Below, one piece after another: positions 1-11,770 of a stretch of DNA of 64,000 nucleotides. The stretch covers positions 27,067,932-27,131,931 of the forward strand of contig OY743183.1 in assembly GCA_963555705.1 (NCBI GenBank), written 5' to 3'. Within the stretch, counting starts at the first letter, position 1, and each line of letters begins with the position of its first letter. Source of the stretch: Ligustrum vulgare (Eukaryota; Streptophyta; Magnoliopsida; Lamiales; Oleaceae). The notes under the pieces were generated by a model, which worked only from the letters and a program-made list of their open reading frames with translations, searched no databases and had not been told where the DNA came from. The position numbers and the translations under genes are program-made.

Positions 1-2235
1 AGGAACAAGGTGGACTCAAAATTATCTTAAGCAAAAATGTCATCTTTAATGAAAATGCCATGCCATGTCATGTCTTGCATCTTCAAAACAAAGATTTGAA
101 GATACCTCTGCAGTTAAAGAAACTGTTATTAAAAATCAAATTCTTGACTCTGTTGAGCTTGCAGCTTAGATTGTTGTGGAGTCTACTCAATATTTATTTG
201 ATGAGGTTCAAAGTGATGAAGAAAATGATGCCTCATCCAGTGAAACTATTGCGACTGATTACATGTTGACCAAAGATAGAAGTAAGAGAAACAAAATACC
301 CTCTACAAAAATCTATAATGATGACTTTGTGACTTTCTTTTTTGTTCTGAACTTTGTCAATTCTAAACGTAATACTTTTGATGATGCTGTTAATTGCAAA
401 GATTTTGTCCTTTGGAAGGATGCCATGAATGATTAAATGGAGTCTTTAATCAAGAATAAAACATTGGTTTCGGTTAACAGGCCTAAGGATCAGAAAGTTG
501 TTGATTGTTAGTGGATTTATAAAATCAAAGATGACGAATCTAATGCTAGTAAGAAAAAATATAAGGCTAGATTAGTAGCCAAATGGTTCACTCAAATGGA
601 GGAGGTTGACTATAATGAAGTCTTTTATGATGTTACAAAATATACCTCTATCAGAATCCTACTTGCTTTGACTGCACATTTTAATTAGGAACTAGATTAG
701 CTTGATGTCGAAATTTATTTTCTTGATTGTGATTTATATGAAACTATTTATATGAGTCAGCCTAAAGGCTTTGAAATAAATCCTAAAATTGAAATGGTTT
801 GCATTGTAAAGAAATCTCTTTATGGCCTAAAACAAGCACCTAGGAAGTGGTATAAGAAATTCAATTCTTATGTTCAAACTCTAGGATTTGTTAGAATTTA
901 ATTTTGATTCATGTTTCTTTTATAAAGGTCCTGGTGGGCCTAACTCAGTTTACCTTCTATTATATTTGATAATAGGTTGCTTGCTTGCCATGATAAATCT
1001 GAAATTGAAAAGATTAAATCAAAATTAAAATCTAAGTTTGAAATGAAAGACATTGGAAGTCCTAAGAAAATTTTAGGTATGAAAATCAAAAGGGAGAGAG
1101 AAAAAATTCCATTTCGTATCTGAATCAGCATTCTTATGTGTTATATATGTGCTTGAAAAATCTTCTATGTTTGATGGCAAAAAAACCCGACCCTAACCTA
1201 CTTCGCAGGGCAGGTTCTCGCGACCTAGGTTGGTTGCGGGGTGGGGGTGGGTTTGGTTTCCCTACCCCGAATAAGGACGACCAAACACACCCCGAATAAA
1301 TAAAACAAGGACAAAAAATAAATATACAGAAAAAATAAAAAATAAAAAAAGGGCTGTAAATGGGGAGACGCGATTGACCCACCCTGACCCGAACCCAACC
1401 CGCCCCCAAAATTTGTGGGGCGGGTAGCTGTATTGGGAAAAATAATTACTTGCGGGGCGGGTTCATGTCGGGTATCTCGGGTCACAGGTTGGGGATACCC
1501 GACCTGAACCTACCCCGTTGCCATCACCAGTCTTGTGATCAATCACCAGAAGAATCTGAAAGAATGGAAACAATACCCTATGCTAATGTTGTTGGCTCTA
1601 TTATTTACCTAATGATATGCACCATACCTGATTTTACTCATGGAATAAGTATCTTAAGTAGATTTGTTGCTAACCCTGGTGAAACATAGTGACTTGCTAT
1701 TAAATGGATGTTGAGATATTTAAAGGGGCTTGCTGGTTTGGGACTTAGATTTAATAGATGTAAAGATGGTATTATGTTAAAGGGATACACAAATTTTGAC
1801 TTTGCAGATGATCATGATAAATGAAGATCAACTTCTTATTTCATATTTACTCTTCGTGATGGGTGTATTAGTTGGAAATCCCAAATGCTAAAGATAGTTG
1901 CACTATCTTTCACTGAGACAGAATACATGCTGCATGTGATGTTGTAAAAGAAGCAACGTGGCTTATATGTTTGTTAAAGGAAATTGGTTTTGTTGAAAAC
2001 ACTATTAAGTTGTATACTGATAACCAAAGTGTCTTACATTTCAGTAAGAATTCTTTTTACCATGATAAAACAAAACATGTAAATATTAAATTTCATTTTG
2101 TTAGAGACATGGTGGAAAAATAAATGATTTCTTGTCAAAATCCCTACTGAGTATAATCCTTCTGATATTTGTACTAAAATTCGTTATTTGAACAAGTTTG
2201 AAAACTGTTTAAATATTCAGAACATTACTTGTTAA
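1..2235 (+). pseudogene. Ty1/Copia polyprotein relic (end of integrase, RT, RNase H)
   Basis: A decayed Copia polyprotein enters from the left edge. Bases 1-110 read like the end of integrase (ILSKNVIFNENA). About 400-900 is reverse transcriptase, with recognisable YNEVF, a degenerate LDVEIYFLDCDL and SLYGLKQAPRKWYKKF around 820-865. After a GC-rich insertion at about 1173-1529 the reading resumes with PYANVVGSIIYLMICT near 1578. The RNase H tail ends with KHVNIKFHFVRDMVE near 2078-2115. Many in-frame stops and frame changes show that it is dead. Neither LTR was identified. Family assignment is secure from the RT motifs; the 3' limit is approximate. Confidence 0.85.
1173..1529. mobile_element. 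GC-rich non-autonomous hAT-like insertion in Copia relic
   Basis: A GC-rich block of about 350 bp interrupts the Copia reading between the RT and RNase H parts. Both ends carry the inverted motif GATGGCAA (1173-1180 forward; TTGCCATC at 1518-1525), followed by runs of CCCGACCC or GGGGCGGG type. This resembles the GATGGCAA-plus-GC-rich termini of some plant hAT elements. No convincing 8-bp target duplication was found, so the exact ends are uncertain. It has no credible coding capacity. Confidence 0.5.
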
Positions 2236-2609
2236 AGTACATTCAGATTAATTACTTTAACTATTTTCAAAATCATTTCTTTACTATTTTATATTCTTCT
2301 GAAACCATTTTTTAACTTTGTGTTTGTATTTCAAGTTACTAGAGCAAATGAAACAAAATAAGGAAACTTCAATAAAACTGAAATGCTAGTTCTGTAGAGC
2401 AAGGTGAAGTTTTGTTAAAAATGGCGCTTTTCAAAATGTAGTGGTTCAATTTCGAACCCAGGACCACATGGATGGAGTGATCGCATTTTGGAAATGTGAG
2501 GTTATTAGTTGGGTGAGCTTTTATTTCTGTCCTTACACGTGGACTCTTTCTAGGTTTTGGATGAGATCTTTTTATTGGATTGTCTTAGCATGGGACCTTT
2601 GGCTAAGAC
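2236..2609. other. unassigned interval between two Copia elements
   Basis: There is no credible gene here. The stretch at about 2440-2609 and the sequence just after 8932 were contiguous before the Copia element inserted. The joined flank could be the old 3' LTR of the upstream Copia relic, but no second LTR copy is present to test this. Confidence 0.3.
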
Positions 2610-2614
2610 TTACA

Positions 2615-3065
2615 TGTAAGGATTTTTATCAATCGTGTGGGCTTATATGTGAATTATTGTGTATTGAATAAAAGGCTATCGAATTTGGTTAAGCCCGTTT
2701 AAAGTGATCTAATAAGGATTTGGTAAATTGGGTTTTAATGCATCTAATTAATGTATGAGCTTTTATGTGCAGATACCAGGCCATTACCTAATTCATGATG
2801 GGCTGGATTAGGTTAATTGGCAATTCAGTATATAAAGTCGGTTATGATCCCTGAATCCTACGTACTGTTCATCTTGTCGACATCCCATCATCAGAGAGAA
2901 AATAAGGACTACGTATCGATTTGGAAAATCCAAATACTGCAATCGATCATCGTGAACCATATCTGATTAAGGTACGCTTCCGCTTCAGTTATTTAATTCT
3001 TAATAATTCAGCATGATGATTTTGGATCATAGATAAATAATTTATCTGTGATAAATTTTCTAACA
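2615..3065 (+). repeat. 5' LTR of the 2615-8927 Copia element
   Basis: This 451-bp direct repeat is paired with 8477-8927, has TG...CA ends, and is followed by the primer binding site. A TATA-like TATATAAA lies near 2830. Confidence 0.93.
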
Positions 3066-3067
3066 AG

Positions 3068-3079
3068 TGGTATCAGAGC
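3068..3079 (+). other. primer binding site (tRNA-Met type)
   Basis: TGGTATCAGAGC lies two bases after the 5' LTR end. This is the common initiator-tRNA-Met complementary site of plant Copia elements. Confidence 0.9.
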
Positions 3080-3529
3080 CAATATTGTGTTGAATTATTA
3101 GATCAATTTGGAACGCATATATGTAAAACCTAATTTTCAGCGTATGTATATGCGAAAAAGAAAAAAAAAATCAGACGTTTCTCTCTTATTGCGCGCGTGT
3201 ATATATATATATATGAGAAAAATCTGATTTTGAGTTCATGTGAAAATCAGAATTTCGAAATTGAAAATATGGACTCGATTGTGGGTTGTATTTGGATTCG
3301 AAATCTATAAAATTTTTGATTCGGTTTGGTTTTGAATATGGAATCTATATGTATGAATTCGAATTTTGGGACGGATTTGTGTATATGCGAAATCAGAATC
3401 TGTGTTGAATATGTGGATTTTCTGTGTGTATGCATATGTTCCTGTATGTATATACCTTTCAAAAACAGATACGGATTTGATTTCGTAATGGGATTATGAA
3501 CATTAAGGAATCTGTGGATTTGTATTGAG

Positions 3530-3785
3530 GCAAAGGTTGGTATCGCCGGCGGCTGTTATGGCAGCACGCTCGCGGCCTCTTCGCGATGGCAGCTTAACTG
3601 CCACAGGCGCAGTGCTCGCGGGTGGAAGGCAGCGTTTGGTGGCGCTCCGGTTGGCGCCGCCTCTGCCTGATATGGAGCGGCGTACGCAGCATCTAGGGTT
3701 TATAGCTAGCTGTCGCGATTTTGGGGAAAGGGGCTTTGTTCGGAAATTTGAAGTCTTCAGGGATTTCTTGTGCAATTTTGGATAG
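3530..3785. other. GC-rich segment in the Copia leader
   Basis: This block is much richer in G+C and CpG than the surrounding AT-rich leader. It is open in more than one frame: the plus frame at 3525-3785 is arginine- and alanine-rich, and the minus strand is also open. That pattern suggests composition rather than coding. It may be a captured host fragment; I do not recognise its source. Confidence 0.4.
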
Positions 3786-4620
3786 TTTGAATTATTTGCA
3801 CCTCCAGTCCTCTATGTTTATTGTGTATAAAACTTAAATCCTGAAGTTATAAAAATTATTTAAGTTGGCCCTTAAAATTCTGGAATTTATAACTTCAGCC
3901 CCTAAAGTTATAAATTATTTAAGTTGGGTCTTTTAAGGTTAAGGGCTTTGTGTTTCAGCCCCTAAAGTTTTAAAATTTTAGAATCCAGCCCCTAATGTTT
4001 GAGAATTTTCTAAATTGATCCCTAAAGTATGAAAATTTTCAAAATCAGCATCTAAAGCTTGAGAATTCTCTAATTTGGTCCCTTAAGGTTTGAGAATTTT
4101 CTAATCCAGTCCCTAAAGTTTGAAAATTTTCAAATTCAGTCCCTTAAGGTTTGAGAATTTTCTAATACAGGATCCAAAATTCTGAAATTCTCTAATTTGA
4201 TCCATAAAGCTTGAAAATTTTCATTTTTCAGTCCCTAAAGTTTAGAAATCTTCTAAATTTGTCCTTAAAGTTTGGAAATTTTTAAAAGTGGTCATTAAAG
4301 TTTGAATTTTTTTTAAAATTCAGTCCCTAAAGTTTGGGAATTTTCTAAATTGGCTCCTAAAATTTGAAAATTTTCAAAATCAGCCTTTAAAGATTGAAAA
4401 TTTCCTATTTTGGCCCTCTATAGTTTGGTTTTCTTTCAAATTGGGACCTAATGCTTGGAATTTCTCTAAATTGGCCAATAAGGTTTTGGGAAATTTATAA
4501 TTTAAGCACTTCAAGCTTAAAATTTTACATAATTGGCCACCTAAGGTTTAAGAATATTGCAATTAGACTCTTGCAACTTAAGGATTGCTTTATTCTAAAG
4601 TTTTGAATTCTATAATTCAA
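3786..4620 (+). repeat. degenerate minisatellite of about 30-bp units in the Copia leader
   Basis: About 25 degenerate units fit a consensus near CAGTCCCTAAAGTTTG followed by GAAAATTTTCTAAATT. Units starting CAG and units starting GGTC or GATC alternate in places, giving a roughly 60-bp higher-order period. The array lies wholly inside the retrotransposon, between its primer binding site and gag. Confidence 0.85.
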
Positions 4621-4780
4621 ATCCTAAAGTCATTTATATATGCAAATCAGTGGATTTCAATTTCAAATCTTGGTACATCGGACTCTTTTGAGAGATATAA
4701 TATTCGAAAGCAAGTTAGTTGAAGCAACATGTTGCCAAAGCAACCTCTCTTGTGGATATTAATTAACTTTGAATATTAGA

Positions 4781-5181
4781 AGGTATTTGTGTGTGTTATT
4801 CATTGCGGATATTGATCTGCCCTAAGGAAGGTCAATATTTGGCTCGAATGTCACATGCACCTGTGGGGATAAACACGTGGCAATTATTTGGTTTAACGTG
4901 TGACCAGTAAATCGGTCCAAAGAAATGTTTATTGGTTAATATGTCTTATTGCCAGTGTTTGATCACTACACTAAGGGAAAATTAGGTGTTTGTGTGTTAT
5001 TTCATGCGGATATTGATCGGCCCAAAGGAAGGTCAATATTTGGCCCGAATTTCACATGAACTTGTGGTGATAAATACGTGGCGGTTATTTGATTTTACGT
5101 GTGATCAATAAATCGGTCCAAAGAAAGGTTTGTTGGTTGACATGTCTTACTGTCAGTGTTTGATTACTACACCAAGAGTAC
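4781..5181 (+). repeat. about 200-bp tandem duplication in the Copia leader
   Basis: Bases 4781-4983 and 4984-5181 are diverged direct copies. Shared landmarks are GCGGATATTGATC, GGAAGGTCAATATTTGG, AAATCGGTCCAAAGAAA and CAGTGTTTGAT. The period is about 203 bp. Confidence 0.88.
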
Positions 5182-5431
5182 CACTTACAAGTCAATATTT
5201 CTGTCCAAAGACTAAATATTGATGTTGTGCTAGGTATCTTGTGATGGGCCCTACCATTATTTGAAAGTATGATTTGCATAATAAGCTACTTATGTGAGCT
5301 ATTTTGTTTAAGTGTTCTCTATTCGGTTTCAAATTCTGCTAGTAGTATATCTACAAGCTCAAACTTAATCCCTATATTTATGGAACAAACTTCAAGGATC
5401 AAAACAAGAACATTAATTTTTCGTTGACTGC

Positions 5432-6090
5432 ATGGATCTAGACTGTGTACTAAGGATTGAGCAACCTGATCCTCTTACGGATGAAAGTTCATCTAATCAA
5501 ATGAGGAACTTTGAGAAGTGGGATTGCTTAAATTACGTGAGTCTCATGATCATTAAGTGCGGCGTTCTGGAAGCCTTTAGTGGCATAGTATCTGAGGAGG
5601 TAAATGATGCCAATGAGTTCCTTGCCGAAATTAAGAAACGTTTTGCGAAAAACGATAAGGCTGAAATAAGTACGCTTATGCAAAGCTTGATTTCAATAAA
5701 GTATAAAGGCAATGGGAAAATAAGGGAGTACATCATGTAGATGTCTCACACTGCTTGAAAACTTAAGGAACTAAACCTCGACTTGTCTAATGACTTGCTC
5801 GTGCATTTGGTATTGATATCACTTCCTGCACAATATAGTTAATTTAAGGTTAGTTATAACTTTCAAAGTAGAAATGGACTCTCAATGAGCTCATTTCATG
5901 GTGTGCAAGCTTCTTGCACAATTCAGTTAATTTAAGGTCAGTTGTAACTATCAAAGGGAGAAATGAACTCTAAATGAGCTCATTCTATTTTGTGTGCAAG
6001 AGGAAGAAAAGTTGAAGCAGGAAAGAACTAAAAGTGTTCACTTGGAAAACACCTCTAAAGATAAGGGCAAGAAAATAAATAAAGAAAATA
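5432..6090 (+). pseudogene. Copia gag relic
   Basis: The frame at 5432-5740 encodes a Copia gag N-terminal part, with NFEKWDCLNYVSLMIIKC followed by NEFLAEIKKRF. After the stop at 5738 the reading continues with interruptions (a LSNDLLVHLVL-like stretch), then KLKQERTKSVHLE. A segment of about 86 bp, from roughly 5828 to 6000, is tandemly duplicated and disrupts the frame. No CCHC zinc knuckle was seen. Gag would form the nucleocapsid in an active element; this copy is dead. Confidence 0.75.
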
Positions 6091-6119
6091 AAGTCGTTAA
6101 GGGGCTATTAATTTTATAA

Positions 6120-8030
6120 TCCCACACTTAAGTCAATTTTTGAAACGGGAACTGCAACATTTTTGAGGAAGTTGAGTTTGGGGGGAGAAATAAAGTTAGA
6201 GATATTGTCTTTAAGGAATAAGTTGAGGAATGATCGGTTTCGATTCCTACTATTGTTTTTGACAACGTGCAAGTTTTTATGCATGTCATTGATCAAGAAG
6301 CATATCCGGAACCTCAACTAGACAATGTTGAAGAACCTCCCATCCAAAATAAGGTAAATTTCAGAAGTACAAACTCAACAACCTCAATAATTAAAGTCAT
6401 TAAGGAGATCCACGAGAGAAAGGGAAAAATGCTATTCTGGATAATTTAAATAGTATTTTTCCAAGAACATAAGGAAATAATGAAATGGTGGAAGATGGTC
6501 CAATCAATTCCATCAGGCCATGCAGGGTTCTAACTCTCAAAAGTGGATTGATGTCATAAATAAGGAGTATAAGCATATGCAAGACAATAAAGTTTGGAAT
6601 CTTATCCCATTACCAGAAAGTGTTGATCTTAAATGCATTTTTAAACCAAGAGGGATTTGAAAGGTAATGTGGAAAGATATAAAGTTCGTCTTGTATCTAA
6701 ATGCTTTACATGGAATGATGACATTGATTATAAAGAGACTTTCCCTTTTGTTTCTACGAAAGACTCTTTCAGGAAAGTTAGGTTGTTGCACATTTTGACC
6801 TCGAGTTACATCAAATGGATACTAAGGTGGCGTTTCTCAATGGTGACATTGATGGGACGATCTATATGGTGCAATCAGTAAACTTTGTGTCAGTAGACCC
6901 AAAGAAAATGGTTTGCAAATTAAAGAAATTCATTGTGTACTCAAGCCAGCTTCCCGTTAAGGGTAATACAAATTTCATCAAGCAATTATCTCATTTGGTT
7001 TTGAGATTAATGTTGTTGATGATTGTATGTATTACAAGTTCAGTGGGAGTAAGTATATTGTCCTAGTTTTATATGTTGATTATTGCTTGCCACTAATGAT
7101 ATAGGTATGTCACATAAAATTATAAGATTTTTTGTCAAGGAATTTTGAGATTAAAAATGTTGGTGACGTCTCTTTTGTATTAGGAATTCAGATACACTGG
7201 GATTGTTCTCGGGGTATTCTTGAATTGTCACAAAAGGGCTATATCGATAAAGTACTTAAGATGTTTGGCATGCAAGACAGTAAATCAGAGGACACCCCTA
7301 TCGCTAAGGGAGACAATTTAGTCTCAACTAATGCCCGAAAAGTTATCTTGAAGTTAAAGAAATGCAGAGGATCCCATATAGTTAAGCTATAGAAAATCTG
7401 ATGTATGCTCAAATTTGTATGCGTTCGGATATTGCATACATTATTGGGATACTAATGAGATATTTAAGTAACCCTGGGATGGATCATTTGGAAAGCAGCC
7501 AAACATGGGTTATAAGGTATTTAAAGAGAACAAAAGATTACATGCTCACATACAGAAAATCGGATTAGTTGGAGATCATATGGTATTATGATTCCGATTT
7601 TTGCTAGATGCCAAAACAGTAGAAGATCCACATCAGGCTACATTTATCTGCTAGTTGGAGGAGCTATTTCCGGAAGGAGTGCTTAACAAACACTTTAGCT
7701 TCTTTCACTTGGCAGCACAGTTTGTAGCAATTTTGGGGGCATCTAATTATGGAATATAGCTACGAAATTTTGTTACTGGGCTGCATATTCTGTACGGTAT
7801 AGAAAGATCACTAAAGTTATATTGTGATAATAACTCAGCAAATTTATATTCCAGTAACAACAGGAGCTCAACTAAGTCAAAATACATTGACATAAGTTCC
7901 TGGTTGTGAATGATACAGTTCAGAGTGGACATGTGTCAATAAGAGCACATTGGGACAAACTCCATAATTGCGGATCCGCTTACTAAAGTATTACAACCCA
8001 AGGTCTTTCATGAGCACAATACTCATATGG
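6120..8030 (+). pseudogene. Copia pol relic (post-integrase, RT, RNase H); protease and integrase core missing
   Basis: The gag relic runs almost directly into the post-integrase region (NVEEPPIQNKVNF near 6330), so protease and integrase core seem deleted. RT follows in broken frames: KGNVERYKVRLVSKCF and DYKETFPFVSTKDSFRK at about 6657-6780, then FLNGDIDGTIYMVQ near 6830. A later frame at 7132-7392 reads FEIKNVGDVSFVLGIQIH. RNase H relics continue to about 8030. Several frameshifts and stops make it non-functional. Confidence 0.8.
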
Positions 8031-8460
8031 GTGTTGTATTTTTTGAGGATATTCGATTTCAGTGGGAGTTTGTATTTTGGGTGCATAAGACACATTTACT
8101 GTCCTTTTGGATACAGTTTAAATTTAAAGTTATTTACAGCTGTAAGGTTTCAGGTTTATTATCTCTGTACTCGTTTGAGGATGTCTCACTAAAGTTGGAC
8201 CAATTGGAAATAGGCATGTTGAAGATCACATTACATGTAATTTCCATGCTACACATCCATACTTGATCCATGTCATTCAGTTATGTCGATATACGTGATC
8301 ATTGATAGGTTTAGTTACGATTAATGTAGCGAAAGCCGCTTTGATCCTATATTGATATAATTGATGGACCGGATTGTTTGGGGATGCATTCAGTAATGAT
8401 AGCAAATTTCTGAGTACTCATAATGTTATGATTGATACACAATTGTAAGGTTACACATAT

Positions 8461-8476
8461 AGCCCAAGTGGGAGAT
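8461..8476 (+). other. polypurine tract of Copia element
   Basis: The purine-rich AAGTGGGAGAT stands immediately before the 3' LTR start at 8477, the position used to prime second-strand synthesis. Confidence 0.8.
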
Positions 8477-8927
8477 TGTAAGGATTTTAATCAATCGTGT
8501 GGGCTTATATGTGAATTATTGTGTATTGAATAAAAGGCTATCAAATTTGGTTAAGCCTGTTTAAAGTGATCTAATAAGGATTTGGTAAATTGGGCTTTAA
8601 TGCATCTAATTAATGTATGGGCTTTTATGTGTAGATACCAGGTCATTACCTAATTCATGATGGGCCGGATTAGGTTAATTGACAATTAAGTATATAAAAT
8701 CGGTTATGGTCCCTGAATCCTACGTACTGTTCATCTTGTTGACATCCCATCATCAGAGAGAAAATAAGGACTACGTATTGATTTGGAAAATCCAAATACT
8801 GCAATCGATCATCGTGAACCATATCTGATTAAGGTACGCTTCCGCTTCATTTATTTAATTCTTAATAATTCAACATGATGATTTTGGATCATAGATAAAT
8901 AATTTATCTGTGATAAATTTTCTAACA
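8477..8927 (+). repeat. 3' LTR of the 2615-8927 Copia element
   Basis: This 451-bp partner of 2615-3065 has about 16 by-eye differences and is followed by the TTACA target duplication. Confidence 0.93.
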
Positions 8928-8932
8928 TTACA

Positions 8933-10414
8933 GTGTTCGAAAGACAGCTTTGATTACTCTCTTTTCTCTCATCCTTTATTTAGAACCGCCTAGGTTTCGT
9001 CTTCATTTCACTTCAAATTGCAAAATCTTTAGTAGATAGTTTGATTAGTGATTACTTTGTATAGTTTAGAGGTTGATATTGTGTAGTTTTTGTTGATTTT
9101 AAAATTTTAATTGAAATGATTTTTAAAATTTTAATTAAAATCACAACAGTTAAAGGCAAATTAGATGGATTCTTTAAAGATTTACTTGGTACAAAAATTG
9201 AAAATCAAAGAACCCGTAAACAGAAAAAGTGTGATAAAAATTAAGTACTCATTCAATGAAATTTTAATATATTTTTTCTCTATTAATTGGAGCTATAGAA
9301 CCACTTTGAGAATCCCCCACCCAGATAAATATTTAAGAGTTGAAATGCAATTTAATAAATATACTGTTTGTTTGCACCGATATAGACAAATTTGGTGTCG
9401 TAAGATTGGGAAAAAATAATTTTGATTAAATTAATGAAGATGGTGACAGATGGAGACATAAAGGAGCTTGATAAGAAAGTTGATGTAGTATATGAAATGA
9501 TACCAAAACCTATTGTGTTGTGGTTGGATTTCTTTTTTGGTTCTACTGTGGTGTTTTCGTACTGTGTGAACAGTCCAATATATAGAAAAATAATTCGTAT
9601 AGTCAAATTAAAATTTATTAAAAATAATTATTTTATGGTGATTAGTGGACTTAAGCATTAGACTCTGTTGAGAAGGATATGAATAATATTACATTTATTA
9701 AAAATAATCTCAACGCTGATAACCAAAGAAACTTCAATTCTATAGTCCCCAAGTTTCTCTCTATAATAATAATAATAATCAGTAAAATAAACTCAATATG
9801 TTCATCATAATAGGCACTAGTAATGATATAATATGGATAAAAAAATAGTAGTTTGAATCGCATTTTATAATATTATCGAAAATATTGAGAAAATATTTTT
9901 TTGAGAAGGTTGTATTAAAAAAGATTGAAAACATCGAGAAAAAGCAATTTTTAATAAAATTTTCCCCCTTATACCTGCAGCATAGAAGAAATAGGAAATG
10001 ATCCTATATAAGAAAATAATAAATAAATAAATAAAAAAATACAAATGAGGTTTGAGAGCCCCCTTCCACCAAAAGCTGAACCGAAGACGAATCACACGAA
10101 CATGTACCTTTCATAGACTGATAGATCTGCACGTATGATATAGAACATATTCACTTGTTTTCACCTGAGGATTCACTTACACTTTTCTCAGATTGTTTTT
10201 GGTAAAGGAAAAGTTTCATTGTTTAATGAATCTTGGATTTGAGCCCTCATTGTGGCGATTGTCTGTGGGAAAAATGCATGTGTGTGGGGTCACGAAAAAT
10301 ATAACCAAATCTATCAACTTGCCCAGTCAAGCCAGCCCTGCATTTTCTTCAATAATGATGTACTACTCAATAATATGTATATACTTTGTCTTCTTTGATA
10401 TCCTAAATCGGAAG
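8933..10414. other. AT-rich interval, no recognised gene
   Basis: Only short AT-rich open frames are present (for example 9165-9419 and 9422-9661), with no recognisable domain. A short TAA-repeat run lies near 9763. Bases 8933-9110 continue the target sequence interrupted by the Copia insertion. Confidence 0.4.
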
Positions 10415-11100
10415 TGTACAATATTACAATCAAGTAATAAAGTGGACATTGTGAGTCCGAGTTATCGTCCTACCGGGATTGTAATTAAGTACAGAAATTA
10501 TTAATTCTTAACTTTATTTGAACAATCAAATTTGAATTTTTTTTTTTTTAATTGACCCAAAATATTAAACTAAATGATCTACGAGATTAAACTAAAAGAT
10601 ATCAACTTTTGATTTTCTTAATTGAAGATAAAATAAACAAGTTGGGACATACGATTTCACCATAGTCATCACCATTCATCCAAGTTTTCTTCATATTCAT
10701 GTGCTCGATCGGATTCACTAATGTATTGAAACTCTTCTCTCGCGTTTGAATCAAATCTACATAATTCAGTCAACCGTGTAATTCATATAGTAGGTCATAA
10801 TAATTGGGTGCATGAAATTCAAGAATTCATTTAATGATCGTAATAACAATAAATGTATATATTTTTCGTTTATAATGTTACCAAATTTTATTTCTCGACC
10901 TAGGTTGTTAATTCACCTCTTGGATTATGAAAACATTCCATATAATCTATGAATGAGTGATCAAGTTATTCAAGCATTAAGCACGAAGTAAAATTAACAC
11001 ATTCGACAGACATGCAAAACTTGGAATCTGAAATTAACAAATTAACTAGGATCCATCATTTGTCCCAACTAATAGCATAATTGTTTATCACAAAATAATA
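10415..11100 (-). repeat. degenerate gypsy-type LTR fragment
   Basis: This resembles 36891-37690 in the same orientation. Shared landmarks are AAGTAATAAAGTGGAC versus AAGTAATAGAGTGGAC, AGTCAACCGTGTA, and TTGTTAATTCACCTC followed by ATTATGAAAACA. The start also matches the reverse complement of about 30010-30075. I infer an LTR of an Athila/Tat-like gypsy family; limits are approximate. Confidence 0.45.
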
Positions 11101-11431
11101 AAGAACAAAGAAAATATAGTAATAATGCATATTGAAGCTGTCATGTAAACAAAGTAAAATGGGTCTTGCACCAAGAGTCGATTTCGCCTTGTTGAACTTC
11201 ACAATCTCAATGCTTTTGCCTTCCTTTAATCTCTAATAAATCTCACCTTAAGGACCTCTTTTGTGGAGAATAGAAGCTAGGTAAAAGTCCCCCAAAACCT
11301 GCCCTCTAGATCTGTTAAAACTAGGGAAGAAAATAGGAAAATCGAGTATGGGCTGTTCTATTTTGGCCGCTTTGTTTTCACAACGCAGCCACGTGGTAAG
11401 ATATGTGGTGGCCGCGTAGGTAATATATATC

Positions 11432-11770
11432 ATAATATTACAATCCTTGTCGTAACATTAATAACTATTGATTATCGTTATGCACTTGTTTAAAGTAAAA
11501 TAATGACTAACGGGATTGATCATTACTAATATTATATTACGTGAATCGCTTGATTATCATAAAATGATATGATACAGTTAACTTTTATTACTTGGATATC
11601 TGGAGTGAACCTTGCTCTTATTTATATGATATTAAGCTCATTAACTTAGATTAAAAATGATAATAGTAAAAGAATAGTAAGTTTACCATATGTATCGATA
11701 TATTGAAGTTTTAAAATGTTTTTGTTTTCTTTTATGTATCGACACGCATATAAATACATATCGATACTTA
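11432..11770 (+). repeat. partial copy of the chromovirus-type LTR interior
   Basis: About 340 bp match 13861-14215 closely as a direct repeat (for example GGAGTGAACCTTG, TTAAGCTCATTAACTTAGA and AATAGTAAGTTTACCATATG). As the second copy lies inside the LTR at 12725-15365, this is a fragment of a related LTR. Bases 11771-12640 hold no recognised gene. Confidence 0.75.

Larger units (their letters stand above)
2615..8927 (+). mobile_element. Ty1/Copia LTR retrotransposon, structurally complete, coding-defective
   Basis: Two 451-bp LTRs (2615-3065 and 8477-8927) begin TGTAAGG and end TAACA. The element is bounded by a perfect 5-bp duplication TTACA (2610-2614 and 8928-8932). A tRNA-Met-type primer binding site TGGTATCAGAGC lies at 3068-3079. 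A purine-rich tract sits directly before the 3' LTR. By eye the LTRs differ at about 16 positions, mostly transitions, indicating an insertion that is not very recent. Between them lie a 2.3-kb repeat-rich leader, a gag relic, and a pol relic from which protease and the integrase core appear to be deleted. All reading frames are broken. Confidence 0.93.

Noticed and set aside
1134..1485. Minus-strand frames of 86-91 codons
   Set aside because: They fall in the GC-rich insertion and look compositional.
3503..3785. Overlapping 86- and 90-codon frames on both strands
   Set aside because: Open on both strands in a GC-rich block inside a retrotransposon leader; likely a composition effect, kept only as a sequence anomaly.
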